Part shown: piece by piece, positions 18,298-27,925 of the stretch
Position numbering within the stretch: position 1 is the stretch's first letter
Layout of the letters: each line of letters opens with the position of its first letter
DNA from: Oxalobacteraceae bacterium
Lineage (GTDB): Bacteria > Pseudomonadota > Gammaproteobacteria > Burkholderiales > Burkholderiaceae_D
Reading direction: 5' to 3'
Length of the DNA stretch: 64,000 nt
Assembly (NCBI GenBank): GCA_947448025.1
Contig: CANFLV010000001.1
Coordinates: 62,001-126,000 of the forward strand
Made by a program: the position numbers and the translations under genes
Notes under the pieces: model-generated
Seen by the model: the letters and a program-made list of their open reading frames with translations, nothing else
Databases searched by the model: none
Told to the model about the DNA's origin: nothing

Positions 18298-19026
18298 CTA
18301 TTTATTCTCAGGCAAAGGGGTGGGGCCGATATCCGACTGCTTCGTCGCCTGGGGCGTGACGGACTTTTCCAGCACCGGTTTAGGTGTGGCCTTGATCGGC
18401 GGCACGGTCTTCGATTTATTGCTTTGTGCCGACGGCAGCCGCGCTACGGGCGTCTTGGCGCTGGCATCGGCGGCAAGTTTTTTCTTTTGTTCTTCCGGCA
18501 GCTGCTGATACTGCTGCCACTGAGCCGACTTTTGACCGGCGTCGAGCTTTTTGGTGCGTACAAAACTCTCACGCGCAACGCGGCGCTGGTCTGGCGTGAG
18601 CTTGGCCCAGCCACGCATACGTTCCTGCATGCGCTGCTGTTCATCGGGCTTCATGGTGGAATATCTTTCACCGATCTCCAGCCATTTTTTCTTGCGGAAG
18701 CTATTCAGCGCATCCCATTCACCAGCCAAGGGGGTCAGTGCCAGCTTCTGTGCAGCCGTGAGCTCATTCCATAGTGGATGCACTGGACTCGCGGAAGTTT
18801 TGGCGGTGACGGGCGCATTCTTGCCTAATGACTTAGGCATGGCTGCAGCGGGTGTCACAGTATTGCTGGCAGGCTGTGCTGAGGACGCAGCCGGCGCGGC
18901 TGCGGGCGGTGTCGATGTTTCCGTCGCGCCCTGCGCAAAGGCATAGCCAGCCACCAGCGCAATAATCGCTGCGAGACCGCAGCGCTTCAGGATGCGCGCA
19001 GTACTGTCATCCACTTTCAATGCCAT
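18298..19026 (-). CDS. DUF3106 periplasmic/secreted protein
   Basis: 242 aa with a hydrophobic signal-like segment at about 15-32 (GLAAIIALVAGYAFAQG, plausible cleavage after AFA), a Pro/Ala/Ser-rich stretch, then the DUF3106 core near 80-175: alternating short motifs HPLWNELTAAQKLAL, W..LN.FRKKKWL, and LTPDQRRVARE that look like repeated helical hairpins, and a disordered Lys/Pro tail. No known activity. It starts two bases after the DUF3619 stop. Confidence 0.82.
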   Translation of the reverse strand: MALKVDDSTARILKRCGLAAIIALVAGYAFAQGATETSTPPAAAPAASSAQPASNTVTPAAAMPKSLGKNAPVTAKTSASPVHPLWNELTAAQKLALTPLAGEWDALNSFRKKKWLEIGERYSTMKPDEQQRMQERMRGWAKLTPDQRRVARESFVRTKKLDAGQKSAQWQQYQQLPEEQKKKLAADASAKTPVARLPSAQSNKSKTVPPIKATPKPVLEKSVTPQATKQSDIGPTPLPENK

Positions 19027-19028
19027 GC

Positions 19029-19433
19029 TCAGTCAGCCCGTTTCGCGAGGTAGGCATTAAAGCCATGGTCGATATAAGCGTCGAGCGGCAATTCGTCCGC
19101 CAGCACTGCGGCATCAATATCCGCCGTATCGGAGATTCGTTGCTGGACTTCAAGCTGGTATAGCCCACCCAAACCGATCATGACCGCGAACAGCGGAATG
19201 ACCATGCCGAAGCGACGCAGCAATGAAAACTGATCATTGAAAAATCTGCCAGCCTGGCCAGCTGCCGCACGCTGCACGGCGAACACGCGAATCGGCGCGT
19301 CCTTTTTCTTGCGTGACAGCGCCATCTGGCGCGCCGAAGCAAGACGCTCCGTCGTTGAAGGTGGTAATTCGTCCAGGCTTTCATTGAGTGCATGTCGCAC
19401 TCGGTAAGCAAAATTTAATTCTTTGGCATTCAT
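19029..19433 (-). CDS. DUF3619 single-span membrane protein, candidate anti-sigma factor
   Basis: 134 aa from ATG 19433, whose first four bases overlap the sigma factor stop (ATGA, 19430-19433), so the two are translationally coupled. Topology by eye: about 75 N-terminal residues, basic and without a signal peptide (hence likely cytoplasmic), one span near 76-92 (FGMVIPLFAVMIGLGGLY), and about 40 acidic residues outside. This coupling and topology are what one expects of a membrane anti-sigma factor, but no zinc-binding or anti-sigma motif is recognisable, so the role is an inference. Confidence 0.8.
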   Translation of the reverse strand: MNAKELNFAYRVRHALNESLDELPPSTTERLASARQMALSRKKKDAPIRVFAVQRAAAGQAGRFFNDQFSLLRRFGMVIPLFAVMIGLGGLYQLEVQQRISDTADIDAAVLADELPLDAYIDHGFNAYLAKRAD

Positions 19434-19999
19434 AAGTAAATTCCTTTGGCTTTCAGCGCATGGGCTAAGGCGTGTGTCGCGCGGGAGCAGTGCGTTTTGA
19501 CGCTGCCTTCCGAGCATCCCATCGCTGCAGCGGTTTCTGCCACGTCCATATCTTCCCAATAACGCATCAGAAAGGCTTCGCGTTGACGCGTCGGCAGTTT
19601 TTGTATTTCGGTGTCGATCGACGCGAGGATTTGTTCGCGCTCGACCTTGTCCAGACTGGATTCGGCGCCGGGTGTGCCGCTCTCTGCCTCAAATACTTCA
19701 AGGATGTCAAAGTCACCACCTTCCTCGCCTTTCGGGGCCATGCTCGAGAACAGGCTGATCCATGTGCCGCGGACCTTTTCGCGGCGGAAGTAATCATGGA
19801 TCGTGTTTTGCAGGATGCGCTGAAATAGCAGCGGCAGTTCCGCCGCAGGTTTGTCGCCGTATTTCTCAGCGAGCTTGATCATTGCATCTTGGACAACATC
19901 AAGGGCAGCCTCATTTTTGCGAACGGCGTAGATCGCCTGTTTGTAGGCGCGTCGTTCGACATTTTCGAGAAAATCTGAAAGTTCTTTGTCGGTGGCCAT
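19430..19999 (-). CDS. ECF-like RNA polymerase sigma factor
   Basis: 189 aa. Region 2 lies at about 15-90 (VVQDAMIKLAEKY, then NTIHDYFRRE for -10 recognition) and region 4 at about 130-183 (LPTRQREAFLMRYWEDM, then GCSEGSVKTHCSRA as the -35-binding helix-turn-helix). The linker of about 40 residues is acidic and somewhat long for the class. It heads a four-gene operon with DUF3619, DUF3106 and RDD proteins and lies divergent to ilvI. Target promoters cannot be inferred from this window. Confidence 0.92.
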   Translation of the reverse strand: MATDKELSDFLENVERRAYKQAIYAVRKNEAALDVVQDAMIKLAEKYGDKPAAELPLLFQRILQNTIHDYFRREKVRGTWISLFSSMAPKGEEGGDFDILEVFEAESGTPGAESSLDKVEREQILASIDTEIQKLPTRQREAFLMRYWEDMDVAETAAAMGCSEGSVKTHCSRATHALAHALKAKGIYL

Positions 20000-20516
20000 G
20001 CAATCCGGCTTAAGGTCTCTTGCGCTGAATGAATTCGAAGGGCGGGCGCAATAGGGCCGTCGTCATTCGTCGGGGAAGTGCGAATCCTAGCAAAAAAAGC
20101 GTGTTCTCGTGCATGCTATTTCGAGAAGCAAGCACTCTGGCACTGATTTTACTGCAGTAATGACAGGAATTAACTTGACCAAAATGGTGCGACGCATTAA
20201 CGTGAGGGGCCTTCGCATACCGGAGGCTTTTGTCTTGCTATCCGCGGCTCAACCTGCCGCCCGATAACGAGACGCGCTTTGACATCAAAACGCTGTTTGT
20301 TCTGACCCGCGCCACAAGCGCGAGAAACTAGCATAGTCCGACCAGAAACCCCGGCTGAACGAGTGACGTTTAGCGCCGTTTTGAAACGTACCAGGCGTAC
20401 GCAACGAATCGACGTGACCGTCCGAAAAAGGAATGCCCTGACTTTGGTCGAACGCGATATTTCGACAGGAAAGAACATCCGTTCAATCTCCAATGGACCT
20501 TGAAAGGACCCTGGCA
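20000..20516 (+). promoter_or_regulatory. Long ilvI leader / divergent promoter region with candidate leader peptide
   Basis: The 517 bases between the sigma factor and ilvI hold no convincing protein gene. Within them: a perfect 12-bp palindrome TTACTGCAGTAA (20149-20160); a 27-codon frame 20184-20267 (starts MVRRINVRGLRIP, ends PAAR) with eight Val/Ile/Leu codons including a VLL run, a possible attenuation peptide but without a clear ribosome-binding site; and hairpins CGCGC-CACAA-GCGCG (about 20303-20320), CGTAC-CAGGC-GTACG (about 20388-20403) and GTCGAA..TTCGAC (about 20449-20466) close to the ilvI start. No U-tract terminator is seen, so if regulation occurs here it may act on translation. 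Leader RNAs upstream of betaproteobacterial acetolactate synthase genes have been reported, from memory; I cannot match this one. Confidence 0.35.
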
Positions 20517-22235
20517 ATGAGTAATGAAGAAATGACTGGCGCAGAAATCGTTGTGCGCTGCCTGGCCGAAGAGGGCGTCGAACATGTGTTCGGCTATCCT
20601 GGCGGCGCAGTGCTCTACATTTACGACGCAATATACAAGCAGGACAAATTCCAGCACATCCTGGTTCGTCACGAGCAGGCCGCGATCCACGCCGCCGATG
20701 CTTATTCTCGCAGTTCCAATAAAGTCGGTGTTGCCCTCGTTACATCCGGTCCCGGAGTCACGAATGCGGTCACTGGCCTGGCGACGGCTTACATGGATTC
20801 GATCCCTATGGTGATCATTTCCGGTCAGGTGCCCTCGCATGCGATCGGACAGGATGCATTCCAGGAGTGCGACACCGTGGGCATTACCCGTCCCTGCGTG
20901 AAACACAATTTCCTGGTCAAGGATGTCAAGGACCTGGCATCGACGATGAAGAAGGCCTTCTACATCGCCACGACCGGCCGGCCTGGCCCGGTTCTGGTCG
21001 ATATCCCTAAAGACATCAGCATGCACATGCATACCTTCGACTATCCGAAGGAAGTCGAGATGCGTTCGTACAAGCCGGTCGACAAAGGTCATTCAGGACA
21101 GATTCGCAAAGCCGTACAACTGTTGCTGAGCGCTGAGCGTCCGATGATTTACACCGGCGGTGGCGTGATTCTGGCGAACGCTTCGGCTGAGCTCAACAAG
21201 CTCGTCGACAAGCTTGGTTTCCCGGTCACGAATACCCTGATGGGCTTGGGCGCCTACCGTTCGTCTAGCGAGAATTTCGTCGGCATGCCGGGCATGCACG
21301 GCACCTATGAAGCCAACATGGCGATGCAGCATTCGGACGTCATGATCGCCATCGGCGCGCGCTTCGATGATCGTGTGATCGGTAATCCAAAACACTTTTC
21401 CTCGAATCCGCGCAAGATTATTCACATCGACATCGATCCATCGTCGATCTCGAAGCGCGTCAAGGTCGATATCCCGATCGTGGGCAATGTCAAGGATGTG
21501 CTGATCGAACTGATTGCGCAGCTCGATGCCGCCGAGACCAAACCGAATGCCGTGCACCTGTCCGCATGGTGGAAGCAGATCAATGAATGGCGCAAGAAGG
21601 ACTGTCTGAAGTTTGCCGGTTCGACTGAGTTCATCAAGCCGCAGTCGGTCGTGCAAAAAGTCTGGGAAGTCACCAAGGGCGACGCCTTCGTCACCTCCGA
21701 CGTGGGCCAGCACCAGATGTGGGCCGCGCAGTATTATGGCTTCGACAAGCCGCGTCGCTGGATCAATTCCGGTGGCCTCGGCACCATGGGCGTGGGCTTG
21801 CCTTACGCGATGGGTGTGCAGATGGCCAATCCTGATGCGACTGTCGCCTGTATTACCGGCGAAGCATCGATCCAGATGTGTATCCAGGAACTGGCGACCT
21901 GCAAGCAATATCATTTGACACCAAAGATCATTCTGCTCAATAACCGCTTCCTCGGCATGGTCCGTCAGTGGCAGCAGATTGATTACGGTTCACGTTATTC
22001 CGAGTCGTACATGGACTCCCTGCCGGACTTCACCAAACTGGCGGAGTCCTATGGTCACGTCGGCATGAAGATTGAAAATCCCGCCGATGTCGATGGCGCC
22101 CTGAAAGAGGCATTCGCGATGAAAGACCGTCTGGTCTTCATGAATTTCATCACGGATCAAACCGAGAACGTCTGGCCGATGGTCAAGGCGGGCAAGGGTT
22201 TGACTGAAATGCTGTTGGGCTCGGAGGATCTTTGA
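20517..22235 (+). CDS. ilvI: Acetolactate synthase, large (catalytic) subunit
   Basis: Condenses two pyruvates (or pyruvate with 2-oxobutyrate) in valine/leucine/isoleucine synthesis, using thiamine diphosphate (TPP), FAD and Mg2+. 572 aa from ATG 20517, which has GAAAGGA upstream; an ATG eight codons earlier is less well placed. The three domains of the family are clear: pyrimidine-binding domain with the catalytic Glu53 (RHEQAA), the central domain, and the pyrophosphate domain. The Mg/TPP motif reads GEASIQM (Gly448-Glu449-Ala450) where most enzymes have G-D-G or G-E-G. ilvH follows after one base, so the holoenzyme is made from one message. Confidence 0.97.
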   Translation: MSNEEMTGAEIVVRCLAEEGVEHVFGYPGGAVLYIYDAIYKQDKFQHILVRHEQAAIHAADAYSRSSNKVGVALVTSGPGVTNAVTGLATAYMDSIPMVIISGQVPSHAIGQDAFQECDTVGITRPCVKHNFLVKDVKDLASTMKKAFYIATTGRPGPVLVDIPKDISMHMHTFDYPKEVEMRSYKPVDKGHSGQIRKAVQLLLSAERPMIYTGGGVILANASAELNKLVDKLGFPVTNTLMGLGAYRSSSENFVGMPGMHGTYEANMAMQHSDVMIAIGARFDDRVIGNPKHFSSNPRKIIHIDIDPSSISKRVKVDIPIVGNVKDVLIELIAQLDAAETKPNAVHLSAWWKQINEWRKKDCLKFAGSTEFIKPQSVVQKVWEVTKGDAFVTSDVGQHQMWAAQYYGFDKPRRWINSGGLGTMGVGLPYAMGVQMANPDATVACITGEASIQMCIQELATCKQYHLTPKIILLNNRFLGMVRQWQQIDYGSRYSESYMDSLPDFTKLAESYGHVGMKIENPADVDGALKEAFAMKDRLVFMNFITDQTENVWPMVKAGKGLTEMLLGSEDL

Positions 22236-22236
22236 T

Positions 22237-22728
22237 ATGCGACATATAGTTTCTGTATTGCTGGAAAATGAAGCGGGCGCCTTGTCGCGCGTCGTTGGCC
22301 TGTTCTCGGCGCGTGGTTATAACATCGAGACGCTGACGGTCGCACCGACCGAAGACCCGACGCTGTCGCGCATGACGATTGCCACCGTTGGCTCCGACGA
22401 TGTGATCGAACAAATCACGAAGCACTTGAATCGCCTGATCGAAGTGGTCAAGGTGGTCGATCTAACCGAAGGCGCGCACATCGAGCGCGAACTGATGTTG
22501 ATCAAGGTCCGCGCCGTTGGCAAGGAACGCGAAGAAATGAAGCGCACTGCGGATATTTTCCGTGGCCGCATCATTGATGTTACCGAGAAGACCTATACGA
22601 TTGAATTGACCGGCAATAAAGGCAAGCTCGACGCCTTCATCGACTCGATCGATCGCGCGGCGATCCTCGAGACGGTACGCACGGGCGGTTCCGGTATCGG
22701 CCGCGGCGAACGTATCCTCAAAGTTTAA
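22237..22728 (+). CDS. ilvH: Acetolactate synthase, small (regulatory) subunit IlvH
   Basis: 163 aa. N-terminal ACT domain (about 1-80: MRHIVSVLLENEAGALSRV, then GLFSARGYNIETL) that binds valine for feedback inhibition, and a C-terminal domain that activates the catalytic subunit. The GALSRV and GYNIE segments are the standard valine-site signature. Starts one base after the ilvI stop. Confidence 0.98.
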   Translation: MRHIVSVLLENEAGALSRVVGLFSARGYNIETLTVAPTEDPTLSRMTIATVGSDDVIEQITKHLNRLIEVVKVVDLTEGAHIERELMLIKVRAVGKEREEMKRTADIFRGRIIDVTEKTYTIELTGNKGKLDAFIDSIDRAAILETVRTGGSGIGRGERILKV

Positions 22729-22765
22729 TCTCCCTATTCACTGAAGCTGCACCTGTAAATTCTAG

Positions 22766-23791
<1,026 letters not shown>

Positions 23792-23821
23792 TCACCACGG
23801 GTTCAATGTAGTGAAATAATG

Positions 23822-23855
23822 GAAGGGCTGCTCCGTGCAGCCCTTCTTGCATTTG
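23822..23855 (+). terminator. Hairpin terminator after ilvC
   Basis: Perfect 10-bp stem GAAGGGCTGC (23822-23831) with GCAGCCCTTC (23837-23846), 5-nt loop, but only a weak T-rich tail (TTGCATTT). Probably terminates the ilvIHC transcript, perhaps incompletely. In-frame codons inside it are rejected as starts of the next gene. Confidence 0.75.
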
Positions 23856-23870
23856 ACAATGGAGAACGCC

Positions 23871-24605
23871 ATGTTGCGCAGACTAGTTCCCTTATTCGTT
23901 CTGACATGTGCGGCCACTGTCGCGCAGGCACAAAGCAGCTCCGGCACCTTGCTCATCGTGCCCGCCAACGGCGAAGTCCGCCATGCCAACGACGAAGCGC
24001 ACGCCACGCTGATGATCGAAGAGCAGGATAAGGACAAGGCCGCTGCTGCGTCGCGCGTGAACCTGAAAATGAAGCAGGGCGTTGACATCGTCAAACAGCT
24101 GGATGCGCACGCCAGTCTCAAGACCCGTGGCTATTACACCTACGCTGTTTATGCCGAAGAAGCAGCACGACCGTCCGGCAAGACACGCCAGCAGACCGGC
24201 TGGCGCGTCGGCCAGTATCTTGACGTAACCACGACCAGCCTTGAGACGCTGCCCAAGACCATCGCGGCAGTTCAGCGTGTATTGGCCTTGAATGGCTTGC
24301 AGTTCGGCCTGTCTGCGGCCAGCAGCAAGCAACTCGAACAGGCGCGCATCGAAGCGGCGCTGCGCAATTTGAATGAGCGCCTGGCCATGATCGCGCATGG
24401 TATGGGACGCAATCTAACCGATGCGGTGATTGACACCATCGACTTTGACGCTTCCGGCGCCTACGCGCAAAGCGAAGGCTTTGCGCCCAAGGCCATGCTG
24501 CGCGGACAGGCCAATCAGGACGCTGCCGTAGTTGAAGAACCAAGTTTTGAGCCGGGCGAGACCACGCTCAACCTGCGCCTGATAGGTAAAATCAGGTTCA
24601 AATAG
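23871..24605 (+). CDS. SIMPL-domain (DUF541) periplasmic protein
   Basis: 244 aa from ATG 23871 (MLRRLVPLFVL), chosen because GGAG lies seven bases before it and it opens a clean signal peptide (about 1-22, cleavage near AQAQS). The mature part has the DUF541/SIMPL pattern: LLIVPANGEVRHANDEA, a middle YAVYAEEA segment, LDVTTTSLETLP, and a C-terminal beta-strand ending LRLIGKIRFK. The prototype is a mouse signalling partner; bacterial members, such as YggE in E. coli, are linked to oxidative stress, with no known biochemistry. Sits between ilvC and psd without sharing an obvious pathway. Confidence 0.85.
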   Translation: MLRRLVPLFVLTCAATVAQAQSSSGTLLIVPANGEVRHANDEAHATLMIEEQDKDKAAAASRVNLKMKQGVDIVKQLDAHASLKTRGYYTYAVYAEEAARPSGKTRQQTGWRVGQYLDVTTTSLETLPKTIAAVQRVLALNGLQFGLSAASSKQLEQARIEAALRNLNERLAMIAHGMGRNLTDAVIDTIDFDASGAYAQSEGFAPKAMLRGQANQDAAVVEEPSFEPGETTLNLRLIGKIRFK

Positions 24606-24717
24606 CTGGTTTGACCCGTGCGGCGCAGTGCCTCCCTGCTTGACTGGGGGTTACTTTTCGCTCTGTGTCGACTAGAATAGCGACGCTTTTACTGACAAAT
24701 TGTCCCCCGGAGAAACG

Positions 24718-25356
24718 TTGAATAATTACCCGCACCCAATCATTGCCCGCGAAGGCTGGCCTTTCCTGGCGATCGCCATTACGGCATCCGCCCTGGTCAC
24801 GTATTTTTTTGGTGCCTGGTCCATCCCGCTGTGGATCATCAGTGTCTTTGTCTTGCAGTTTTTCCGTGATCCTGCGCGCACGATTCCGCAAAATCCGAAT
24901 GCCGTCCTGTCGCCCGCCGATGGTCGCATCGTCGTCGTCGAAAAAGCCTTGGATCCTTACGCCGGCCGTGAAGCGCTGAAAATCAGCGTCTTCATGAACG
25001 TCTTTAATGTGCATTCGAACCGCGCGCCTGTGGATGGCACGATTCAGACCGTGAATTATTTCCCGGGTAAGTTCGTCAATGCCGATCTCGATAAAGCCTC
25101 GATTGAAAATGAGCGCAATGCCCTCGTGATCACTGCTGCGAATGGTCAGACCGTGAGCTGCGTGCAAGTCGCCGGCCTGATCGCACGGCGTATCCTGTGC
25201 TACGTGCATCCAGGCGATGTGCTGGCCCGTGGTCAGCGTTATGGTTTCATTCGCTTCGGTTCACGCGTCGATGTGTATTTGCCACTGACGGCAACGCCAA
25301 AGGTCGTGGTCGGTGACAAGGTCTCTGCGACTGAGACGATTTTGGCCGAGTTTTGA
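24718..25356 (+). CDS. psd: Phosphatidylserine decarboxylase proenzyme (small, PSD-A type)
   Basis: Makes phosphatidylethanolamine from phosphatidylserine. 212 aa from TTG 24718 (reads [14 protein letters not shown]) with CGGAG just upstream; a TTG 18 bases earlier is less well placed. A hydrophobic N-terminal segment (about 16-48) anchors it to the membrane. Self-cleavage motif FGSR gives the pyruvoyl group from Ser182 after cleavage at Gly181-Ser182; upstream conserved parts are SPADGRI and [16 protein letters not shown]. Followed 35 bases later by pssA, the enzyme that makes its substrate. Confidence 0.95.
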   Translation: MNNYPHPIIAREGWPFLAIAITASALVTYFFGAWSIPLWIISVFVLQFFRDPARTIPQNPNAVLSPADGRIVVVEKALDPYAGREALKISVFMNVFNVHSNRAPVDGTIQTVNYFPGKFVNADLDKASIENERNALVITAANGQTVSCVQVAGLIARRILCYVHPGDVLARGQRYGFIRFGSRVDVYLPLTATPKVVVGDKVSATETILAEF

Positions 25357-25391
25357 TTTTTCCTTTCCCTGCACTGTGAAACGGAATCTGC

Positions 25392-26270
25392 ATGCCATAT
25401 TTTAATCGTCGTAAAGCAGTCAAGACCAAGATCCCGCTGGTGCCCATCGCTAGACGCGGTGCGAAGGCCTCCCTGCAGCCCTCACTGCTGGAGGCTTCCG
25501 ATGGTTTGCGTCCCAGCCTGCGTCGGCGCGGGATTTATCTGCTGCCGAATGCCTTTACGACGGCGGCGCTGTTTTGCGGTTTTTTTGCCATTGTCATGGC
25601 GATGAACCAGAAATTCGACCAGGCCGCGATCTCGATTTTTGCGGCGATGGTGCTGGACGCCATCGATGGCCGCGTCGCGCGCCTGACGAATACGCAAAGC
25701 GAATTTGGCGCCCAGTACGATAGCCTGTCCGACATGGTCTCTTTCGGTGTCGCACCGGCGCTCGTGGTGTATGAGTGGTCGCTGCGCGGCATGGGCAAGC
25801 TCGGTATGCTGACGGCCTTCGTCTACTGTGCCAGTGCCGCGCTGCGTCTGGCGCGCTTCAATACCAATATTGCCGTCGTCGACAAACGCTACTTCCAGGG
25901 CCTGCCCAGCCCGGCAGCGGCTGCCATGGTCGCAGGTCTCGTGTGGCTGATGGATGATTTGCAGATACCGGGTCCCGACATGAACTGGCTGGCCTGGAGT
26001 GTTACGCTGTATGCCGGCCTGACGATGGTGACGAATGTGCCGTTCTACAGCTTCAAGGACGTCAATTTCCGCAAATCCGTGCCTTTCATTGTGATCTTCC
26101 TCATTGCGCTTGGTTTTGCCGCGGTGTCGAGCGATCCACCGAAGTGGCTGTTTGGCGTATTCGTCGCCTACGGTCTGTCCGGCTATTGCGTGTTTTTCTG
26201 GCGACTGTTCAAGGGCAAACCGGTCAGCATCATCCAGACTGAAGCCGAATCTGCTGACGATAAAGATTAA
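25392..26270 (+). CDS. pssA: CDP-diacylglycerol-serine O-phosphatidyltransferase PssA
   Basis: Joins CDP-diacylglycerol with serine to make phosphatidylserine, substrate for Psd. 292 aa multi-span membrane protein of the CDP-alcohol phosphatidyltransferase family; the signature D-G-x2-A-R-x8-G-x3-D-x3-D is intact as Asp92, Gly93, Ala96, Arg97, Gly106, Asp110 and Asp114. About 45 residues of basic, non-membrane sequence precede the first span (NAFTTAALFCGFFAIVMA), longer than in many homologues. Between psd and leuA, as in other Burkholderiales. Confidence 0.95.
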   Translation: MPYFNRRKAVKTKIPLVPIARRGAKASLQPSLLEASDGLRPSLRRRGIYLLPNAFTTAALFCGFFAIVMAMNQKFDQAAISIFAAMVLDAIDGRVARLTNTQSEFGAQYDSLSDMVSFGVAPALVVYEWSLRGMGKLGMLTAFVYCASAALRLARFNTNIAVVDKRYFQGLPSPAAAAMVAGLVWLMDDLQIPGPDMNWLAWSVTLYAGLTMVTNVPFYSFKDVNFRKSVPFIVIFLIALGFAAVSSDPPKWLFGVFVAYGLSGYCVFFWRLFKGKPVSIIQTEAESADDKD

Positions 26271-26318
26271 GTCGGGACCCTTCGGGTTCCTGCCGCGTAG
26301 TATTTTTAGGAGTTTTCC

Positions 26319-27857
26319 ATGGCCGACAAACTGATTATTTTTGATACGACGCTGCGTGATGGCGAACAGTCGCCGGGCGCATCGATGACCAAGGATGAAA
26401 AGATCCGCATCGCCAAACAGCTCGAGCGCCTCAAGGTCGATGTCATCGAGGCGGGCTTCGCGGCAGCATCACCGGGCGACTTCGAATCGATCAAGGCCAT
26501 CTCCGGCATCGTCAAGGACTCGATCATCTGCTCGCTCTCGCGCGCCAATGACCGCGACATTGCGCGCGCTGCCGAAGCGCTGGCGCCGGCACAGCGCAAA
26601 CGTATCCATACCTTCATTGCTACCTCAGCGCTGCACATGGAAAAGAAGCTGCGCATGTCGCCCGATGAAGTCTTCGAGCAAGCCAAGCTGGCGGTGCGCT
26701 TTGCGCGCAAATTTACCGACGATATTGAATTCAGCCCGGAAGACGGCAGCCGCTCGGACCCGGATTTCCTGTGCCGGGTCATTGAAGCCGTGATTGCCGA
26801 AGGCGCGACCACGATCAATTTTGCCGACACCGTTGGCTACGGCGTGCCTGAGCTGTACGGCACCATGCTGCGCAGCCTGCGTGAGCGCATTCCGAATTCG
26901 GACAAGGCCGTCTGGTCCGTGCATTGCCATAATGATTTGGGCATGGCGGTCGCCAATTCCTTGGCCGGCGTGATGATCGGCGGCGCGCGCCAGATTGAAT
27001 GCACCATCAATGGCCTCGGTGAGCGCGCTGGCAATACGGCGCTGGAAGAAGTCGTGATGGCGATTCGCACACGTAAGGACTATTTCAATCTCAACCTTGG
27101 TATCGATGCCTCGCAAATCGTCGCGACGTCGAAAATGGTGTCGCAGATTACTGGCTTTGCCGTACAGCCGAATAAGGCTGTGGTCGGTGCGAATGCGTTT
27201 GCACACGCGTCCGGCATACATCAGGATGGCGTGCTCAAGGCGCGCGATACCTATGAAATCATGCGCGCTGAAGATGTCGGCTGGACTGCCAACAAAATCG
27301 TGTTGGGCAAGCTGTCGGGTCGTAATGCATTCAAGCAGCGCCTGGAAGAACTCGGTATTTCGCTCGATTCCGAGACTGAAGTGAATGCGGCGTTTGCACG
27401 CTTCAAGGAACTGGCGGATCGCAAATCCGATATCTTTGATGAAGATATTCTTGCGCTCGTCTCGGATGAGCAGCAGTCGCATGACGACGAGCAATACCGT
27501 TTTGTGTCGATGTCACAGCATTCCGAGACCGGCGAAAAGCCGTTCGCCAGCGTCGTCTTCACGATCGCCGGCAAGGAAGTTGCATGCACGGGGCAGGGCA
27601 ACGGTCCGGTCGACGCGACCGTTAATGCCATCGAGACGCAGACCGCCAGCGGTGCGGAATTGCTGCTGTTCTCGGTGAATGCGATTACGACTGGCACTCA
27701 GTCGCAAGGCGAAGTCACGATGCGCTTGTCCAAGGCCGGTCGCATCGTCAATGGCGTCGGCGCGGATCCGGACATTGTCGTGGCCTCGGCCAAGGCGTAT
27801 CTGTCGGCCCTGAACAAATTGTATTCCAAGGTCGATAAGTTGAATCCGCAGCTGTAA
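26319..27857 (+). CDS. leuA: 2-isopropylmalate synthase LeuA
   Basis: First step of leucine synthesis: acetyl-CoA plus 2-oxoisovalerate to 2-isopropylmalate. 512 aa. Catalytic TIM barrel from residue 5 with [14 protein letters not shown] (8-21) and metal ligands in [13 protein letters not shown]; subdomain with HQDGVLK; C-terminal LeuA dimer domain (about 385-505) that binds leucine for feedback inhibition. Good ribosome-binding site TTAGGAG. Works with the ilv genes upstream, which supply 2-oxoisovalerate. Confidence 0.98.
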   Translation: MADKLIIFDTTLRDGEQSPGASMTKDEKIRIAKQLERLKVDVIEAGFAAASPGDFESIKAISGIVKDSIICSLSRANDRDIARAAEALAPAQRKRIHTFIATSALHMEKKLRMSPDEVFEQAKLAVRFARKFTDDIEFSPEDGSRSDPDFLCRVIEAVIAEGATTINFADTVGYGVPELYGTMLRSLRERIPNSDKAVWSVHCHNDLGMAVANSLAGVMIGGARQIECTINGLGERAGNTALEEVVMAIRTRKDYFNLNLGIDASQIVATSKMVSQITGFAVQPNKAVVGANAFAHASGIHQDGVLKARDTYEIMRAEDVGWTANKIVLGKLSGRNAFKQRLEELGISLDSETEVNAAFARFKELADRKSDIFDEDILALVSDEQQSHDDEQYRFVSMSQHSETGEKPFASVVFTIAGKEVACTGQGNGPVDATVNAIETQTASGAELLLFSVNAITTGTQSQGEVTMRLSKAGRIVNGVGADPDIVVASAKAYLSALNKLYSKVDKLNPQL

Positions 27858-27884
27858 GGGCACAGAGCCTGTCAGAAGCATTCA

Positions 27885-27916
27885 AAAAACGCCGCAACAT
27901 TTGCGGCGTTTTTTAT
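27885..27916 (+). terminator. Bidirectional terminator between leuA and hsp20
   Basis: Stem CGCCGCAA (27891-27898) with TTGCGGCG (27902-27909), A6 before and T6 after. The two flanking genes converge on it (leuA on plus, hsp20 on minus ending at 27926), so it likely serves both. Confidence 0.92.
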
Positions 27917-27925
27917 GTGTGATGC

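Noticed and set aside
20149-20160. Perfect palindrome TTACTGCAGTAA as a firm operator
   Set aside because: About one perfect 12-bp palindrome is expected every 4 kb by chance, so on its own it is not evidence; kept only as part of the leader description.
20197-20631. A 144-codon minus-strand frame across the ilvI leader and start
   Set aside because: It overlaps ilvI by more than 100 bases, has no family resemblance, and lies in a region better explained as a leader.
26271-26318. Short hairpin between pssA and leuA as a leucine attenuator
   Set aside because: Only four base pairs, no leader peptide with Leu codons and no T-run of the right form.
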